NCBI GenBank assembly: GCA_002794775.1
Contig: NBAY01000031.1
Location: 62,001-126,000 of the forward strand
Direction: 5' to 3'
From: Porodaedalea pini
Lineage: Eukaryota; Basidiomycota; Agaricomycetes; Hymenochaetales; Hymenochaetaceae
DNA: 64,000 nt
The translations under genes and the position numbers were made by a program. Position 1 is the stretch's first letter, and every line of letters starts with the position of its first letter. Shown here piece after piece: positions 1-11,821 of this stretch. The notes under the pieces are model-generated. The model had not been told where the DNA came from and did not search any database. It worked only from the letters and a program-made list of their open reading frames with translations.

Positions 1-2
1 AA

Positions 3-485
3 CCAAAGCTCACCATCTCGATCTGTGGCAAACGCCATCACACTCGATTCTACCCAACCAAACCCGAGAACGCAGACAGGATGTCAAACACAAAAGCTGG
101 AACGATCGTCGACCAGGGCGTCACCGCTGTCTATGACTTCGATTTCTATCTACAGGCACACGCAGGGCTACAAGGCACTGTTCGCGCGACGCACTACTCT
201 GTGATCTTCGACGAGAACAGGTTCCCTGCGGACGATCTTCAGCAGGGCGCGAACGACGTGAGCTATCTATGGGCTCGGGCGACGAAGAGCGTCAGTTTGA
301 TACCGCCGGCATACTGGGCGGACCGCGCCTGCGAGCGCGGACGGCAATACCTATATGGTATTCTTCCTCCGCCGAAAAATAGCGTGGAAAGCAAGATGAA
401 CGAGGAGCAGATAATGAGAAAGGCGAAGGAAATGTGGGGCATCGGCATCCATGAGAATTTGAAAGGAACGATGTTTTATCTGTGA
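3..485 (+). CDS. Argonaute (PIWI domain C-terminus), 5' partial
   Basis: This is the last exon of an Argonaute small-RNA effector, entering from outside the window. The frame is open from base 3, so the ATG at 81 is internal. The upstream part reads GKRHHTRF, a conserved PIWI-domain segment. It is followed by AGTIVDQGV, the DFDFYLQAHAGLQGT block and THYSVIFDE. The histidine of THY fits the last catalytic residue of the Asp-Glu-Asp-His slicer tetrad; the other three residues lie outside the window. The segment ARATKSVSLIPPAYWADRAC and the terminal MFYL are typical of the Argonaute C-terminus. The stop is TGA at 483-485. The family loads small RNAs and silences transcripts, including transposons in fungi. 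No break is seen in this part. Whether it is a QDE-2-type or other paralogue cannot be judged from this piece. Confidence 0.9.
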   Translation, partial: PKLTISICGKRHHTRFYPTKPENADRMSNTKAGTIVDQGVTAVYDFDFYLQAHAGLQGTVRATHYSVIFDENRFPADDLQQGANDVSYLWARATKSVSLIPPAYWADRACERGRQYLYGILPPPKNSVESKMNEEQIMRKAKEMWGIGIHENLKGTMFYL

Positions 486-1134
486 TTGCATCGCAACGTA
501 GTTGATGATACGCAGACATTCGCTTGTATACTCATGGCATCGATACAATCCTCTGCAATGCAAAATAAAGACTGTTCTGTAGTCTGGGCCGCATAAGGAC
601 CGAAGGTCACACGCTGTACCTCATGAATTTGCGGGTCTTCTCTTGACGCTCACCAGTAAGTACCGGTGATGAGCCTAAAAGCTCCCAGACAGAAACATAC
701 TCAGTTTTTTCCTGTAAAATAAGCACGTCGGAAGCGCTGTCTGGCCTAATGAATGGTTCTCCGCGGTCCTCCTTATGTGCCTCCTGCGATGATCTCGAAG
801 AGTCGATTCCTCGACCTTATCTATACTCAGTGCCGTCTTTTTGACTATCACTGTGAGTAGAGACCCTTATACATACGAGTGATTGCCCAGTAAGATAATT
901 ATGTTTTTGTCTTATCTCGGTCCGATTGTTGAACTAAAGTCATCTATCGCTTCGGCAGGCCACGAGACTCGACGAAGAACATCGTTGTAGCTGTTCTCCA
1001 GGACACCCCGCCTTCGCTATTCATCATGGAAAGCCGATTGAGGCCACTTTATCTCACCTTATCTCTACAATGCTATATAAAATGTCTTTTGAGACTTACT
1101 CACCGACCTTCACAATCTTCATTCTTCTGACGCA
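486..1134. other. intergenic, 649 bp
   Basis: This spacer lies between the Argonaute stop and the amidase start. No coding frame or RNA gene is recognised. It includes the presumed Argonaute 3' region and the amidase promoter. Confidence 0.6.
1074..1080 (+). promoter_or_regulatory. TATA box of the amidase gene
   Basis: TATATAA lies about 55 bp upstream of the ATG at 1135, with a pyrimidine-rich leader between them, which is a normal fungal core-promoter layout. Confidence 0.55.
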
Positions 1135-3286
1135 ATGACAACCTGGCAAGACGTCGCCTCTGATAAAAAGCAGCGCCAACAGGCAGCAATCCCCAAGGAG
1201 TGGTTAATAACCCCGCCGCCCGATTCTCAGCTTGACGTTACTGGAATCCCGACTTCGTGCGGACTCCTGTCACCGTTTGAGCTCGAGGTCACCGAGACAG
1301 ACGATGTCGGCTTCCTTCTTGCGAAATTGGCTACCGGAAAATGGTCCTCAGTCGATGTCACTCGTGCGTACTATAAGCGCGCTATCATCGCGCATCAAGT
1401 TGTGAGTCTTTACGTCTTACGGATGTGCTGATGAAGGTGCTGACGTGTAATCAGACGAACTGCCTGACGGAGATATTCGTTGACCAAGCTCTCGCGCGAG
1501 CGGCAGAATGTGACGAGTACTTGAAGAATAATGGGAAACCGATAGGATCGCTGCACGGTCTTCCGATTTCGCTCAAGGATCAGTTCTCCATGAAGGGTCT
1601 CGAGACAACCATAGGTAAGATGCTGATTCTACACTCCTTGATATCATAAGTCAGTTTACTGTGCACAGGATTTGTCTCGCGAGTTGGAGACTACTCTGAC
1701 CGAGATGCTACTCTTGTCACCATCCTGTACGAGGTGGGCGCGGTTCCGTTCGTCCGGACGAACATTCCACAGACACTCATGGTACGTTCTCGCATCTGCG
1801 AAAAGGCCCGCTTATTGACTATGCAACTAGTGGACCGAGTGCTACAATAATGTCTTCGGTCGTACGCTGAATCCACACAACAGGGCACTTACGTGCGGTG
1901 GGTCATCTGGAGGTGAGGGCGCACTCGTTAGTATGAAGGGAAGTCCTCTCGGCGTAGGGACAGACATCGCTGGGTTCGTTCCTCACCAGATTATTAACGC
2001 CTCAGAGACTGAGAAACTTGGAATTTTCAGCTCAATCAGGGTTCCGAGCGCATTCTGCGGCATCTATGCGCTCCGTCCATCCTCCAACCGCTTTCCTTAT
2101 GAAGGTCTTGCCACCACGATGGCCGGCCAAGATGCGATTCCTTGCGTGCTCGGCCCGATGACGCGCTCACTTTCTGGAGTCAAGGCTTTCTCTAAGGCGA
2201 TAATCGATTCCAAACCGTGGACGAAGGATCCGCTCATGATCCGCAAGGAGTGGGATGAAGATGCGTATAAGTTGAAGGAACATGCAGGTGGGAAGAACCT
2301 GTGTTTTGCGATCATGTGGGATAATGGGTGTGTACTCCCACATCCTCCGATTCGTCGTGCGTTGGAAGAGACGAGGCTTGCTCTGGAGGCGAAGGGGTTC
2401 AAAGGTTAAATTCATTCGACGTTCACCTATGACCTTTTACTCACGCGACTTCGGGATTCTAGTTGTTGACTGGCCTGCGTTTAACTACACCGAGCTCTGT
2501 TCTACGCTGGTTTGCTTCTTAGAATAACTCCATTCAAAGTCATTATTTACCAACAGTTATGTTATACAGCTCGATATGTGGGCCGGAGGAGCGACTGTCG
2601 ATTTTCCTGCCCATACTGAGAGTTCAGGTGAGCCACTCTTAGACACGCTTGCCCCCGAAGGCAAGTCCGTGGGCTTTGAATGGCTTAAGCGACCTCCTTG
2701 CGAGAGCATCTCCCTGTATGCATCGTGGCAGCTAATGGCACGGAAGACCGAGTTGCGCAAGGAACATCTGGATTTGTGGAAGTCCACTGCAAGCATCACT
2801 GGCACGGGGAGGCCTGTGGATGCGATCATCTCGCCGGCTGCAGCATATGCGGCAGTCCCACATGGGAGAAATATGTACGTCAGCGCCGTTTATCAGTGAT
2901 ATAAGTGATCGTCTGTAAAGCGCTGACCTGGGGACTGGCATCGCAGAGATGTGAACTATACGATGACGTGGAATGCGCTCGACTACGTGAATGTTGTCCT
3001 CCCTGTTTCAGCGGTTGAGCCCTTAGTCGACGTCAAGCAGCCACGTGATAAATTCTTCAATCCTGTGGATGAGTTCATCTACAAACTCTGTACGCATCTC
3101 TACCAACTCTTCAAATCTAGTATATCCTTAGGTTGATGACACCTGATATCTCACAGATGATCCGGAACTTGGAGAAACGCTCCAATTTCATTGCTGCTAG
3201 TGGGAGGCGTATTGGAGGAAGAGGCTGTCATTGGTATGGCCGAGATTGTGGACGATGCTGTGAAATCGTACAAGTACAGGGCTTGA
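1135..3286 (+). CDS. amidase-signature hydrolase, nine exons, one frameshift
   Basis: This is an amidase-signature serine hydrolase, the family of fungal acetamidases and fatty-acid amide hydrolases, which hydrolyse carbon-nitrogen amide bonds. Inferred exons are 1135-1401, 1455-1614, 1669-1781, 1831-1973, 2031-2404, 2463-2509, 2570-2874, 2947-3089 and 3157-3286, all with GT-AG borders. The Ser-cisSer-Lys triad is visible: Lys in LPISLKDQ, cis-Ser in CGGSSGGEG and the nucleophile Ser in GTDIAGSIRVPSAFCG, where an intron splits the last motif. The C-terminal parts (HGRN, NALDY, LVGGVLEEEAVIGMAEIVDD) are conserved. Phase is kept until the last exon. There, between 3170 and 3171, one base seems to be missing: DPEL is in one frame and NAPISLLLVGG is in the next. 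About 560 residues would be expected. This may be a sequencing error or a recent pseudogene. The substrate cannot be predicted. Confidence 0.85.
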
Positions 3287-3885
3287 CCATTGTTGATTCG
3301 AGGTTTACCGACAAGCGTATGAACACAAATGGTTCAAATTTACCGATCATGAGCATCCAGTCACTATGAGATATGTCCCTCAGTGGAACCAGTTGACGAT
3401 CGTATTGAGGTCTTACCGCAGCCTTAAATTTGCTTTTTGCTTCTTTGCCGACTTTTGTGAATTATAAACTCCTACTTTACCGACGGCACTCTTTGATCCC
3501 GCCTTAGATCTAACTTTCCTCATGGCTCATGCGAACAGTTCTAAAAATGCTGCACTTCAAACTAAGCCATACGTCCCTTGGCCGCGGAGTAATACTCGCA
3601 AAGTCCTTACTTTCCTTGGCGGATCAAGGATATTTTGTTTGAGCCTTCCCTTTGAGTAGCTAGCTATACTACTCTAATTTTAAACATTTTTAGTAGCAAA
3701 CTGAATTACTGGTGAACGGTACGTGAGATCAGTTGATATGCTGTCTGATGCGTGATGTCCAAGTCGGAAGCAAATCTAAACTGTTAGTTCGGCTTCAAGA
3801 TTTCTTTGCACTTCAAGGAAGACTTTAAAGAGGCAGACACCTGTAGAAGATATGACATCGACTAAGACCTCAAAGCATTAATAAG
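3287..3885. other. intergenic, 599 bp
   Basis: AT-rich spacer between two same-strand genes. No conserved coding frame, repeat or RNA gene was recognised. Confidence 0.5.
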
Positions 3886-6007
3886 ATGGACCAAGAAGAA
3901 ATCAATAGCGCTTACGAAACACTCTGCCTTCCTAAGGACAAACGTAGCAGACTTGCAGTAGATAGAGCCTATAGAGAACTGGTAAGCTCGAGATAAAGTC
4001 CTTGAGATTATGATAGATATTGAACTACTTGTTTCCATCTCAGAGTAAGAAGTACCACCCACAAACTCTAACAAATGTCAATAACCCGAACCCACGGCAT
4101 ACTGAAAACTTTATAGAAGTCAGTACTAACTACTGCATAATAATAGTCTAGAAGGTCGGGGTCAATTGACACCAATTGTAGGTACAGACTGCACACGAAC
4201 GCCTGGTAAATGCCTACAACAATGGGGACCGAGAAGTAAAAAAGGCATGGGATCTTGCGGAGAGCGATGCACAGAAAAAAAAGGAACAATACGAAAGAAG
4301 CTTAGGAAAAATCAGCGATGAAGAAAAGATGAGACTTATGAAAAAGTATGATGATGATATCAAGGCAGAAATTTCCCGAATTATCGAGCACAAGCTTAAC
4401 CAAAAAATGAAAGATGAAGTAAAGAATACTACCGGATCTAAGGCCAATGCCTCAGATTCATCTCATGATATACCGTCTAGCAGCCGAAGCTCTACCCAGA
4501 GCTTTGGGCATTCTGGAAATGGATCTGGTGATCAGTACCAGGATGTGCGTAGTAGTAATGACCAAGGCTACACGGAGGGATTCAATAGAAGATGGACAGG
4601 AACCAGTGGACCAAGCTCTGAGGACACACAGAACCAATACTATCGATCTTCATCTCAGCCATATACTGTGCATCCTGGTTATATGTCTATGGAAGAAGCT
4701 AGGAGACTTGCTGGTCTTGATAGAAAGACTCCTTGGGAAGGAAATATACAATACTCCAGATCTCCTCCAGCCAAAAAAGAACAAAATGGCCAACCAGCAA
4801 GCCAGCCGAGTAAAGAAAACCCTGACCTTCCTACGCTTCATGAAGCCTCAATAGTCAAAACTGTTAAATCTAAGATTATCGAATCTATTCGTAAAAAGAC
4901 ACCGTTAAAGCAAACACGCGTCAACTCATATGATCTCTTTTCATTCTCTAATAAAGCAGTTGATAGCAACTCAACCCTTGAATTATTACAAGTCTCATCC
5001 ACATCTCAAAATCCTTCGTACATGGGTTTCTATGGAGACAAGGGATATATCCTAATTCTAATTCGACGTGGAAATGCAGAAAAGTTTATAACCTTTATTC
5101 CAAGAGACAAATCTGTGTATGCTGCCGTTGTTAGTTCGTTTCAACTATCTCGTGTGGATCTATTCCACTGACAACAAAACCTTATGTTTCAGATGTTTGA
5201 CCCAGAAGTGTGGGCCTTAACCTATTTGACTGCCGAAGAAGCCAAAGAAAAGAAAATAAAGTATGGACCCTCAGCCAGAATTTCCAAGGAAGTTGGTTTG
5301 TCAACGATAGATACATGCAAAATAACTAAACCTCAATTCGCGAGAAGCTCCACAGAAAAACATAAATGGGCACGCAACTATGCCCTACCAGCGGTTCCAG
5401 ATGCAGATTCAAGCATCTCTCATTTCATCGACCTTCGGAGTGATTTGGAGCTTACGTTTCTGCAACACCCCAACAATAAAGATCTCACAAGGATTGTCAC
5501 CGACCCTGGCGATCTCATTATCATGTCTAACAGGCACGATAATGCAAAAACGGTACTGTGCACGTCTGGAAGAGAAAAGATGCAGAGAGTAGCATGTGTA
5601 AGTTAGAGATCAGCCCAAGTCAAGATTACTAGTACACTGACTTTTGACCGTGTTGTGTCTAGCAATATGACAATCTCATTTGGGCAGCAGCGATTGTCAA
5701 AGCTGGAGACGAAAGAAATAGGCAGGCGAGGGAGACAGGAGAAGTTTCTCTCAAGGAGGAAGACTTCGTCTCTCCCCTCAGTTTCGAAGAGGGATTTGCA
5801 GAAGCGAAATCATCAGGGTCAGCTCAAACAGGGGAAGGCTCAGCAAAGGCAAAAGACAAAGAGAAGTCACGCCCAAAGCCATCAGGATCAACAAAAGGTG
5901 AAAAAACAGAGGCGCATAAGAAAAAGACGGACTCGGCGACGTTACGACCGAAGAAGACGCATTCAAATAAGCCAGAAGATACAGCAAAATCGTCCAGGAA
6001 GCGGTAA
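3886..6007 (+). CDS. J-domain-like protein with HPQ instead of HPD
   Basis: Five exons are inferred: 3886-3981, 4044-4118, 4182-5153, 5193-5597 and 5663-6007, giving about 630 residues. The first three exons join in phase into a J-domain-like N-terminus. It has a helix with AYETLCLPKD, then AYRELSKKYHPQ, then ENFIEVQTAHERLVNAYN. The loop that is HPD in working Hsp40 co-chaperones reads HPQ, so Hsp70 stimulation is doubtful. A charged helix and a long Ser/Gln-rich linker follow. Next come a folded-looking region (residues about 300-540, including MFDPEVWALTYLTAEEAKEK and YDNLIWAAAIVKAGDERN) and a Lys/Ser-rich tail ending in SSRKR, possibly nuclear. The 39-nt intron 5154-5192 is short, and its removal avoids an in-frame TGA. 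I do not recognise the region after the J-like domain and assign no function. Confidence 0.7.
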
Positions 6008-7046
6008 GAGCTTAGAACATCAGCACACGGGCTCTGGAAATGGGAAAATACACAGGCAAAGGAAGGCAGTGTTCTGGATCTGCGAAAGTGGTTAGGCAGC
6101 CTTGAGATAAAAGGGTCCAATAATCTTTTTTTGTACTGGCACTATTTATACGGCGGTAGCTAGTAACGAATGTCTAGGTATATGTTATTTTGTGAGCACA
6201 AAACTATGGCTAAGAAGTGATACTTAGCTCGACCCAGCTTACCTTTCGAAAACAAACATTCCAATACACCTCGTAGAAATGAATGCCTTCGACGTGCTGT
6301 AAGCTTCTGCCCCTTCGCTCGGCCTTACACCAGAAATTATCAAGACCGAACAGACGTATGACATTTGAATCGAGTCGTACTTTGCAAAGCAGGGGAAAAT
6401 GTTCGACTGGATTCTGCGTTTTCAAGGGCAATGATTTGCGAAAGGCCTCGAGTCAAAACAACACCGCCAGTTAAGCTTGAACCACTGGGAACTACTCCTT
6501 CCGGTTCGCCACCCTCAGCCAATAAAAGAATCGTCTCGGCCACCCGGGAGGCATCTTAGTCCAGAGACTCGGAGATAAGCGCAGAAGAATAAAACTTGTA
6601 TTTGTATTATCTCACCGCTCATTGCGCTTGTCAGGTGTAACAGTAAGGACGGGAAGGATAGAGTAGAGAATACGGAAATGAGGCTTGGTGAGTGCGGATA
6701 GAGCGGAGGCGAAGGCGGAGGATGACAAAAAGGATGCTCACGATGGGAAGCCGTGGATAATGCGGGGATACAGCGGCAGAAAGGGAGGGGAGGATCTCAA
6801 AGGAGTGCTAGTCGTTCAACAGAGAGACAGAAAAATGGCGCATCGGACAAAAAAGGGGCAGAAGACGAAACAACAAACACCAAGGAAGACAGACGGCAGG
6901 ACAACAGGGCGGCAGGCAGGAAAGAGAGAAATAAACTCAGCGATAAAGAGAATCGAGAACGAGAAGAACCAGAACGTCCAAGAAGAAAGTCCAGCGTCCA
7001 TCGAGGAAAATCATATACACAGGAGTCCGATGTGGCCCATCTTATC
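6008..7046. other. convergent intergenic region, purine-rich part
   Basis: This is the 3' spacer between the J-like gene (plus) and the tetraspanin (minus). About 6690-6990 is strongly purine-rich on the plus strand, so long Lys/Arg/Glu frames there are compositional. At 6210-6560 the minus strand has short open stretches (for example EGGEPEGVVPSGSS) that could be remains of an exon. I cannot link them to a family. Confidence 0.4.
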
Positions 7047-8519
7047 TCACATTTTCTTTGCGTCATAGTCGGAGTTGGTACCGTCGAGCGAAGCATACTG
7101 CGCATGAAGGGCGCCGGTGCCGCCAGTAGTTCCCGGAGGTTGGTACCCAGGGACGATGGGAGGTGTGTTGCCGCCGCTACCGTAATTGAGCGATGGCAAG
7201 ACGTCGAGCTGCAGATTGGAGCGCGAGCGCGCGATGAGCTCGGACGCGACATCCGCTCCATACTGTTCCACAAGTTGGCTGAACACATAAAGAAATAAGT
7301 CTTTACAAAAGCAAGGCACATACGGTAAGAACATACTTGGCGTAGTTGTCCATGATGACGGCCATGGAGTTCATGCTGAGGCGGTACGCCTTCGGCATCA
7401 TGCCCTTCCCAAAGCGGAACGTGACGTGGTTCGAACAAAGGAGGGCGGCGATGATCGCAATAATCTGGAACGGCACAAGGCCAAAAGCAACAGCATACCA
7501 GCGCTCAAGCGTAGTACGCTCGAACTTCAGATACGGGTTCTTGCATCCGGGAAGTACGCTCCGCGAATAGCAGAGCTGACTGACGGTCGCCTCAACGAAC
7601 GGGCTATAATATCCACAGCATCCAAGTTGATCCTGTATCCTCAAACGACCCGTCGCACCGAGCGCGCGGCTCCACTGCGCATTGACCTTGCCCTCGAGAT
7701 TGAACGTGCGCGTCTTGTACGCAACATAACCGGGAGCGCAGATCAAACCGAAAGTAATCCACAAAAGTAGTGTGTACGTCGCGAGGAAGCCACGGTTGTT
7801 GAGCAGAATACCTGCCCAGCCGAGAAGCGAGGTGAGAATCCCGACTGAAGCGGCGACAGTCGAAAGGATGAGCTCTGTACGGTTCCCGACACGGATGATG
7901 TCCGCATGCGTCCAGACGTTGAACCATGTGAGGAGGCAGAAGATGAGAGCGACAAGCGAGTATATAGAGACCTGCGAGATATCAGAAAGGGAGCGCGGAG
8001 GACGAATGCAATACTCACAACAAAATTTGAACAAAACAGTATCCACTTGAACCTGTTCCAACGCAGTTTTGTCTTCCAGGTGCCGCGGTTCATGTCGACG
8101 CCATCATAGTCCTCGTCCTTCTCGCCCGGCATACGCGCCTCTCCACTCCTGAATGCCTCTCTTCCCCCGCCTTGTTTCGGCAGCGCCGTGCCTTTGCCAC
8201 CTTTTCCCTTGCGCTTGTATAGACCACCGGGAGACAGCGGGCGAGAGAATTTGGATGGAAGGAAATTAATAGAGAGTGAGTTGGTCATAGTCCCCTCCGA
8301 GCTCGTAAGAGGCACATTGACTGTACGCAGACTCCCGATGGGAGACGCGGGGGGTGCCTGGCCAGCGAAGGGCGCTGCGGGTGGCTCGAGGACCATGTTG
8401 AAATCGTGGTCGGTGAGTATATGCCGCTGCGAAGACGCCAGCGAGTTCGTATGCGACATGTTGGATGATGCGCGTCGGTGACTGTTTGGCGAGCAAATGG
8501 TCAGTGTCGTTCTGCTCAT
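7047..8519 (-). CDS. fungal tetraspanin
   Basis: This is a four-pass membrane protein of the tetraspanin family, which organises membrane microdomains and in fungi affects hyphal and appressorial growth. Exons on the minus strand are 8519-8019, 7971-7337 and 7278-7047, giving 455 residues. Both introns are 47-58 nt, have GT-AG borders and keep phase. An N-terminal cytosolic region of about 150 residues, rich in Gly, Ser and Pro, precedes the four hydrophobic segments. These are around FKWILFCSNFVVSIYSLVAL, LILSTVAASVGILTSLLGWA, FLATYTLLLWITFGLI and VAFGLVPFQIIAIIAALL. The large loop between the third and fourth has the diagnostic LGCCGYYSPF (CCG) plus further Cys in SQLCYS and LPGCKN. A polar tail of about 80 residues follows the last segment. 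The start is the first ATG of the long first exon; an upstream non-coding exon cannot be excluded. Confidence 0.88.
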
Positions 8520-8965
8520 CGTGGGCTCGCGGTCGTGGACGTAGACAACAGAGACACGTTTCTCTTCACACGCTTGTCCACCATTCTCGCTTCATCACCG
8601 GCGAGCGCGGCGCAGACAAGGGGCTAGGCACTTACGGAAAGTCGTTCATCTTTGCAAGCGACGGGCGTCGGTGTCGAGTGTGTCGCCAAGAGAGCGGGGA
8701 AGTCAGTAAGGCATTTACCTAATCGCAACAAGCGTAATGAATATTCTTACCGACTGCGGGACGGCGCCGACGGCTTCCTGGCCGTGGCCGAGACTGCTAT
8801 TGCTGTTCGTCGCTAGATACGTAGACCAGACTCGTTGCATAGGTGGGACAGCAGCCTGAGGTCGGGAATGATAATGATATCTACAAGTCTAAGCTACAGG
8901 CGGTCACACGACATTTGTGATAAACTTTTGAAAATGTCACATATGTCACAGCACTATGTATGTAC
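8520..8965. other. tetraspanin 5' region
   Basis: Upstream sequence of the minus-strand tetraspanin, up to the target-site copy of the CACTA-like element. No other gene is recognised. Confidence 0.4.
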
Positions 8966-8968
8966 AGT

Positions 8969-8995
8969 CACTGCGTTTTAGAGGGTGTTAATACA
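8969..8995 (+). repeat. left terminal inverted repeat, CACTA-like element
   Basis: Starts CACTGCGTTTTAGAGG. It matches the reverse complement of 11822-11848 at 26 of 27 positions. Confidence 0.8.
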
Positions 8996-8996
8996 G

Positions 8997-9042
8997 TCCT
9001 GTCTAGGCACGTGCTACATAAGGTACACGTGCCTAGACAGGA
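8997..9042. repeat. 17-bp perfect hairpin, subterminal
   Basis: Arms 8997-9013 and 9026-9042 (TCCTGTCTAGGCACGTG and its complement) enclose a 12-nt loop, starting directly inside the left terminal repeat. Transposase-binding or cruciform function is possible but not shown. Confidence 0.7.
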
Positions 9043-9335
9043 AATTTTTGCTTATCTAGACAGATGGTGTCTAGAAGTTAGGAGTCTGACCCGGAAGGGT
9101 TAGCACAGGCTGTTTAATTGAGTTAATACATGTATCTGTCTAGATTGAAATAGTATACCTACAAATTTTTGTATAGACTTGTATAGGTGGCCTAAATTAC
9201 CTGTATATATGTGTGCTAGGATACAGCTTAAACTTTTTGAGATCCGATTTGGGCACAATTCTGGGGCTATATTAGGAAGTATTACTAATACAACACAGTC
9301 TCACTACTAGTGCGCAGAGCTGCAGCCATACTAAT

Positions 9336-11130
9336 GTAAGGCGCAGGAACTGGGATGACGATAACCTGGCGTGAGAATAACCAGAATGGTCTGCCGACAT
9401 TGGTGGAAAACAGTCAGACTATAGATCACGAAGCAAGACGAATCCAAAGCACGTACCACTTCCCCGCAAAGTGCTCTGTAATAATCGCAATGAAGCGCTC
9501 CAAGCTCCCGAGGATTGTACAATGAATCATAACAGGACGCGGCTTCTCCACGTTGTCGTTGTCCTCGGCCGAACGGTACTTGAGGTTGAAGCGTTCGGGA
9601 AGCTGGAAGTCGAGTTGAATGGTGGCGCATTGGAAGGAGCGTTTGAGCACGTCGCGAATCATGACGTCGATCTTGGGACCGTAGAAAGCACCGTCGCCCG
9701 GGATATTGCTCGTCGAGGGCCTCGCGCAATTGCTACGACAAGGAACATAGGTGAGAAAGGGGTGGTTGGACATGACTAGATGATACACGCACCGCTTCAG
9801 CCTTGTCCCATGTCTCGATCGTACCCAAGTAGTTTTCGGGATGCGTAGACAGCTCCAGGCTGAAATCAAACCCGAAAAGACCATACATGTGTTGCATGAA
9901 ATCGAATAAAGCATTGATCTCTTGGACGACCTATTTCCAACATAACAAACATCTGGTAAAGGCGGTGAGACAGCTTGCGCACCTGAGATTGCGTGCAGAA
10001 GACATGCGTATCATCTTGCATAACTGTCTCACTCTGATCAAGCCTGGAAGCGCTCCACTCGGCTCGTTCCGATGGATAACTCCAAATTCCGCCATCCTGA
10101 TCGGCAGTTCCTTATAGCTGCGATCTCGCGAGTCAAAGATAATGCAATGGCAAGGACAATTCATGGACTTGAGCGCCCACTTCTCCTTCTCGACGTCAAG
10201 CGAGAACATGTCGGCCTTGTAGTTCTGCCAGTGCCCAGACTGTTTCCAGAGCTTCGCGTTGTACATGTTCAGCGAGATAACCTCTTGGTAGCCACGCTTG
10301 CAGTAGTCCCCTTAGAAGTCTGTGTATGAGCTGAGAACAACGACGGAAGGCATGAAAAGCGTACCCGCATGTGCCCTACGAAAATATTATAAGTTCGCGT
10401 GCCTTGAGGAAGCCAGAATGCATATCCAGGAGCGGGTTCGCTGAAGAAGTATAATTCTTGCTGCTGCAGCGAAGTCAGTACTATTCTGACACGCCTCGAC
10501 AACATACTTACCTTGCCGATCTTTCAATGATCACGCTTGGCGGCCTCAGCTAGGAAGAGCTTGTACTCTGAGAGTTGCTTTTCGTCAGGAAACGAAACAC
10601 CATAGAGGTCGCAGTGGCTTATTGTTCGCGTCTCCCAGGAAGAAAGAGGACGAGTTCTATTCCAAAGCTCCAAGCTGAAACAAGTTTCACGTGCTGATCC
10701 TTCCAGTATGTGGAATGTGAGGGCCAACGCACAAGTCTCTCTGAAAAAATCGTCATTGACGTACCATCAGGGACTTTCGTCTCTATGAAGTATTTTCTTG
10801 TACTTATTATACTGTCCAGATATCAAGTCAGGAGCAGAACGGATGGAAAAAACCAATAGAGGCGCACCGCAAACATATCCAGCAGCTCCTCCTTCGAGAC
10901 CACCAGCCGTTCGAATTTCTGGCGATCCTTCATGACGCTCTCCGCCAACTTCTCAAAAATGCGGTACTCAGTGATAATGACCGGCCTGCTGAATAGACGT
11001 GTGAGCATCCAACTAACTGGCTTGGGTGAGCTAGAAACCTTTGCATGTTAGCCATCTCGTAGAAGAAGCCGTCATCCATCACAGGTCCCATTCAGAGGTG
11101 ACACCTGTAATGCCGCTCGGCGGCTACTGA
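9336..11130 (-). pseudogene. threonyl-tRNA synthetase fragment (captured)
   Basis: Minus-strand pieces follow cytosolic threonyl-tRNA synthetase in order. They are AAERHYRCHL and GPVMDDGFFYEMANMQR (second additional domain), then [64 protein letters not shown] and [17 protein letters not shown]. After these come [49 protein letters not shown] and finally PFWLFSRQVIVIPVPAPY. Homology stops there, so the anticodon-binding domain is missing, as are the N-terminal TGS region and true start. Decay is clear. A TGA stands just before MGPV near 11090. The conserved MNCPGHC reads MNCPCHC, and MIHR reads MIHC. One base is lost in the RVR..QDDTH block near 10015-10050. Introns are retained. It cannot make an active enzyme. 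Confidence 0.85.
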
Positions 11131-11821
11131 GGACATGGCGCTGAATCAGTTGGCAATCACTTGCACACCAGTGTGTGCCATGAACTTGAGGACAGTGCAC
11201 TGACCATAGGGACGGGCGGAAACAACACACACATTGTGCATGTTCTCCACAGTGGTGATGACGCATGCAGCAAAGACAGTCTCTCCCATGTCTTGCTGAT
11301 GTTGATAATGTGGGTACCATCGGGTCTGTGCTTCCAGACATATGACTCGACATGCTTGCTGCAGTTCTTCACACTGATATGGCACTGTGCAGCCAGCAGC
11401 GGTGGTGTTGAGTCTTGCTGCGTGCCACTCTTGAGTGAGGAACAACAAGTGATGTTGTGGTGTGAGTCAAGGTGAAGCGCGTCTTACTCTTAGCTGCGCG
11501 TCACGTCTTGCCCATGGCATCTACACGAAGGTAAATCCCACACTAGTCTAACCCATTTACATCAAATTCTATCTACACTGGCTTATGTCATCTATACAGA
11601 CCTAGACAATCTGACTACCTTGCCTATACAGGACATGTAAGCTACACAAAATTGTAAGGTAGCTACGCACAACTAAGAAGATAATTTGGCTAGCTCATCT
11701 AGCCAAAATAAATTATATCTGTTTAGCTAAGCTATTCAAACCTAAGCACATTTTTTTTGCTATTCTATACCACTTCTTTGTGTACATTTGAATAGTTTGC
11801 TTAATACCAACTACACCAGGA
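11131..11821. other. inner right part of CACTA-like element
   Basis: About 690 bp between the ThrRS fragment and the right terminal repeat. The minus strand at 11146-11448 stays open for 100 codons with a Cys/His-rich translation that I cannot place. From 11530 on, TAGCTA/CTAGC-like words recur as subterminal repeats. Confidence 0.35.

Noticed and set aside
81..485. ATG at 81 as start of a small gene
   Set aside because: The frame is open back to base 3 and the upstream residues are conserved Argonaute sequence, so this is an internal Met.
5655..6095. 146-codon Arg/Lys-rich frame
   Set aside because: The neighbouring frame from 5663 joins in phase to the previous exon through a clean GT-AG intron and reads as balanced protein; this one is its shadow.
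6685..7298. Plus-strand Lys/Arg/Glu-rich frames
   Set aside because: They come from a purine-rich stretch and then run antisense through the last tetraspanin exon; no domain is visible.
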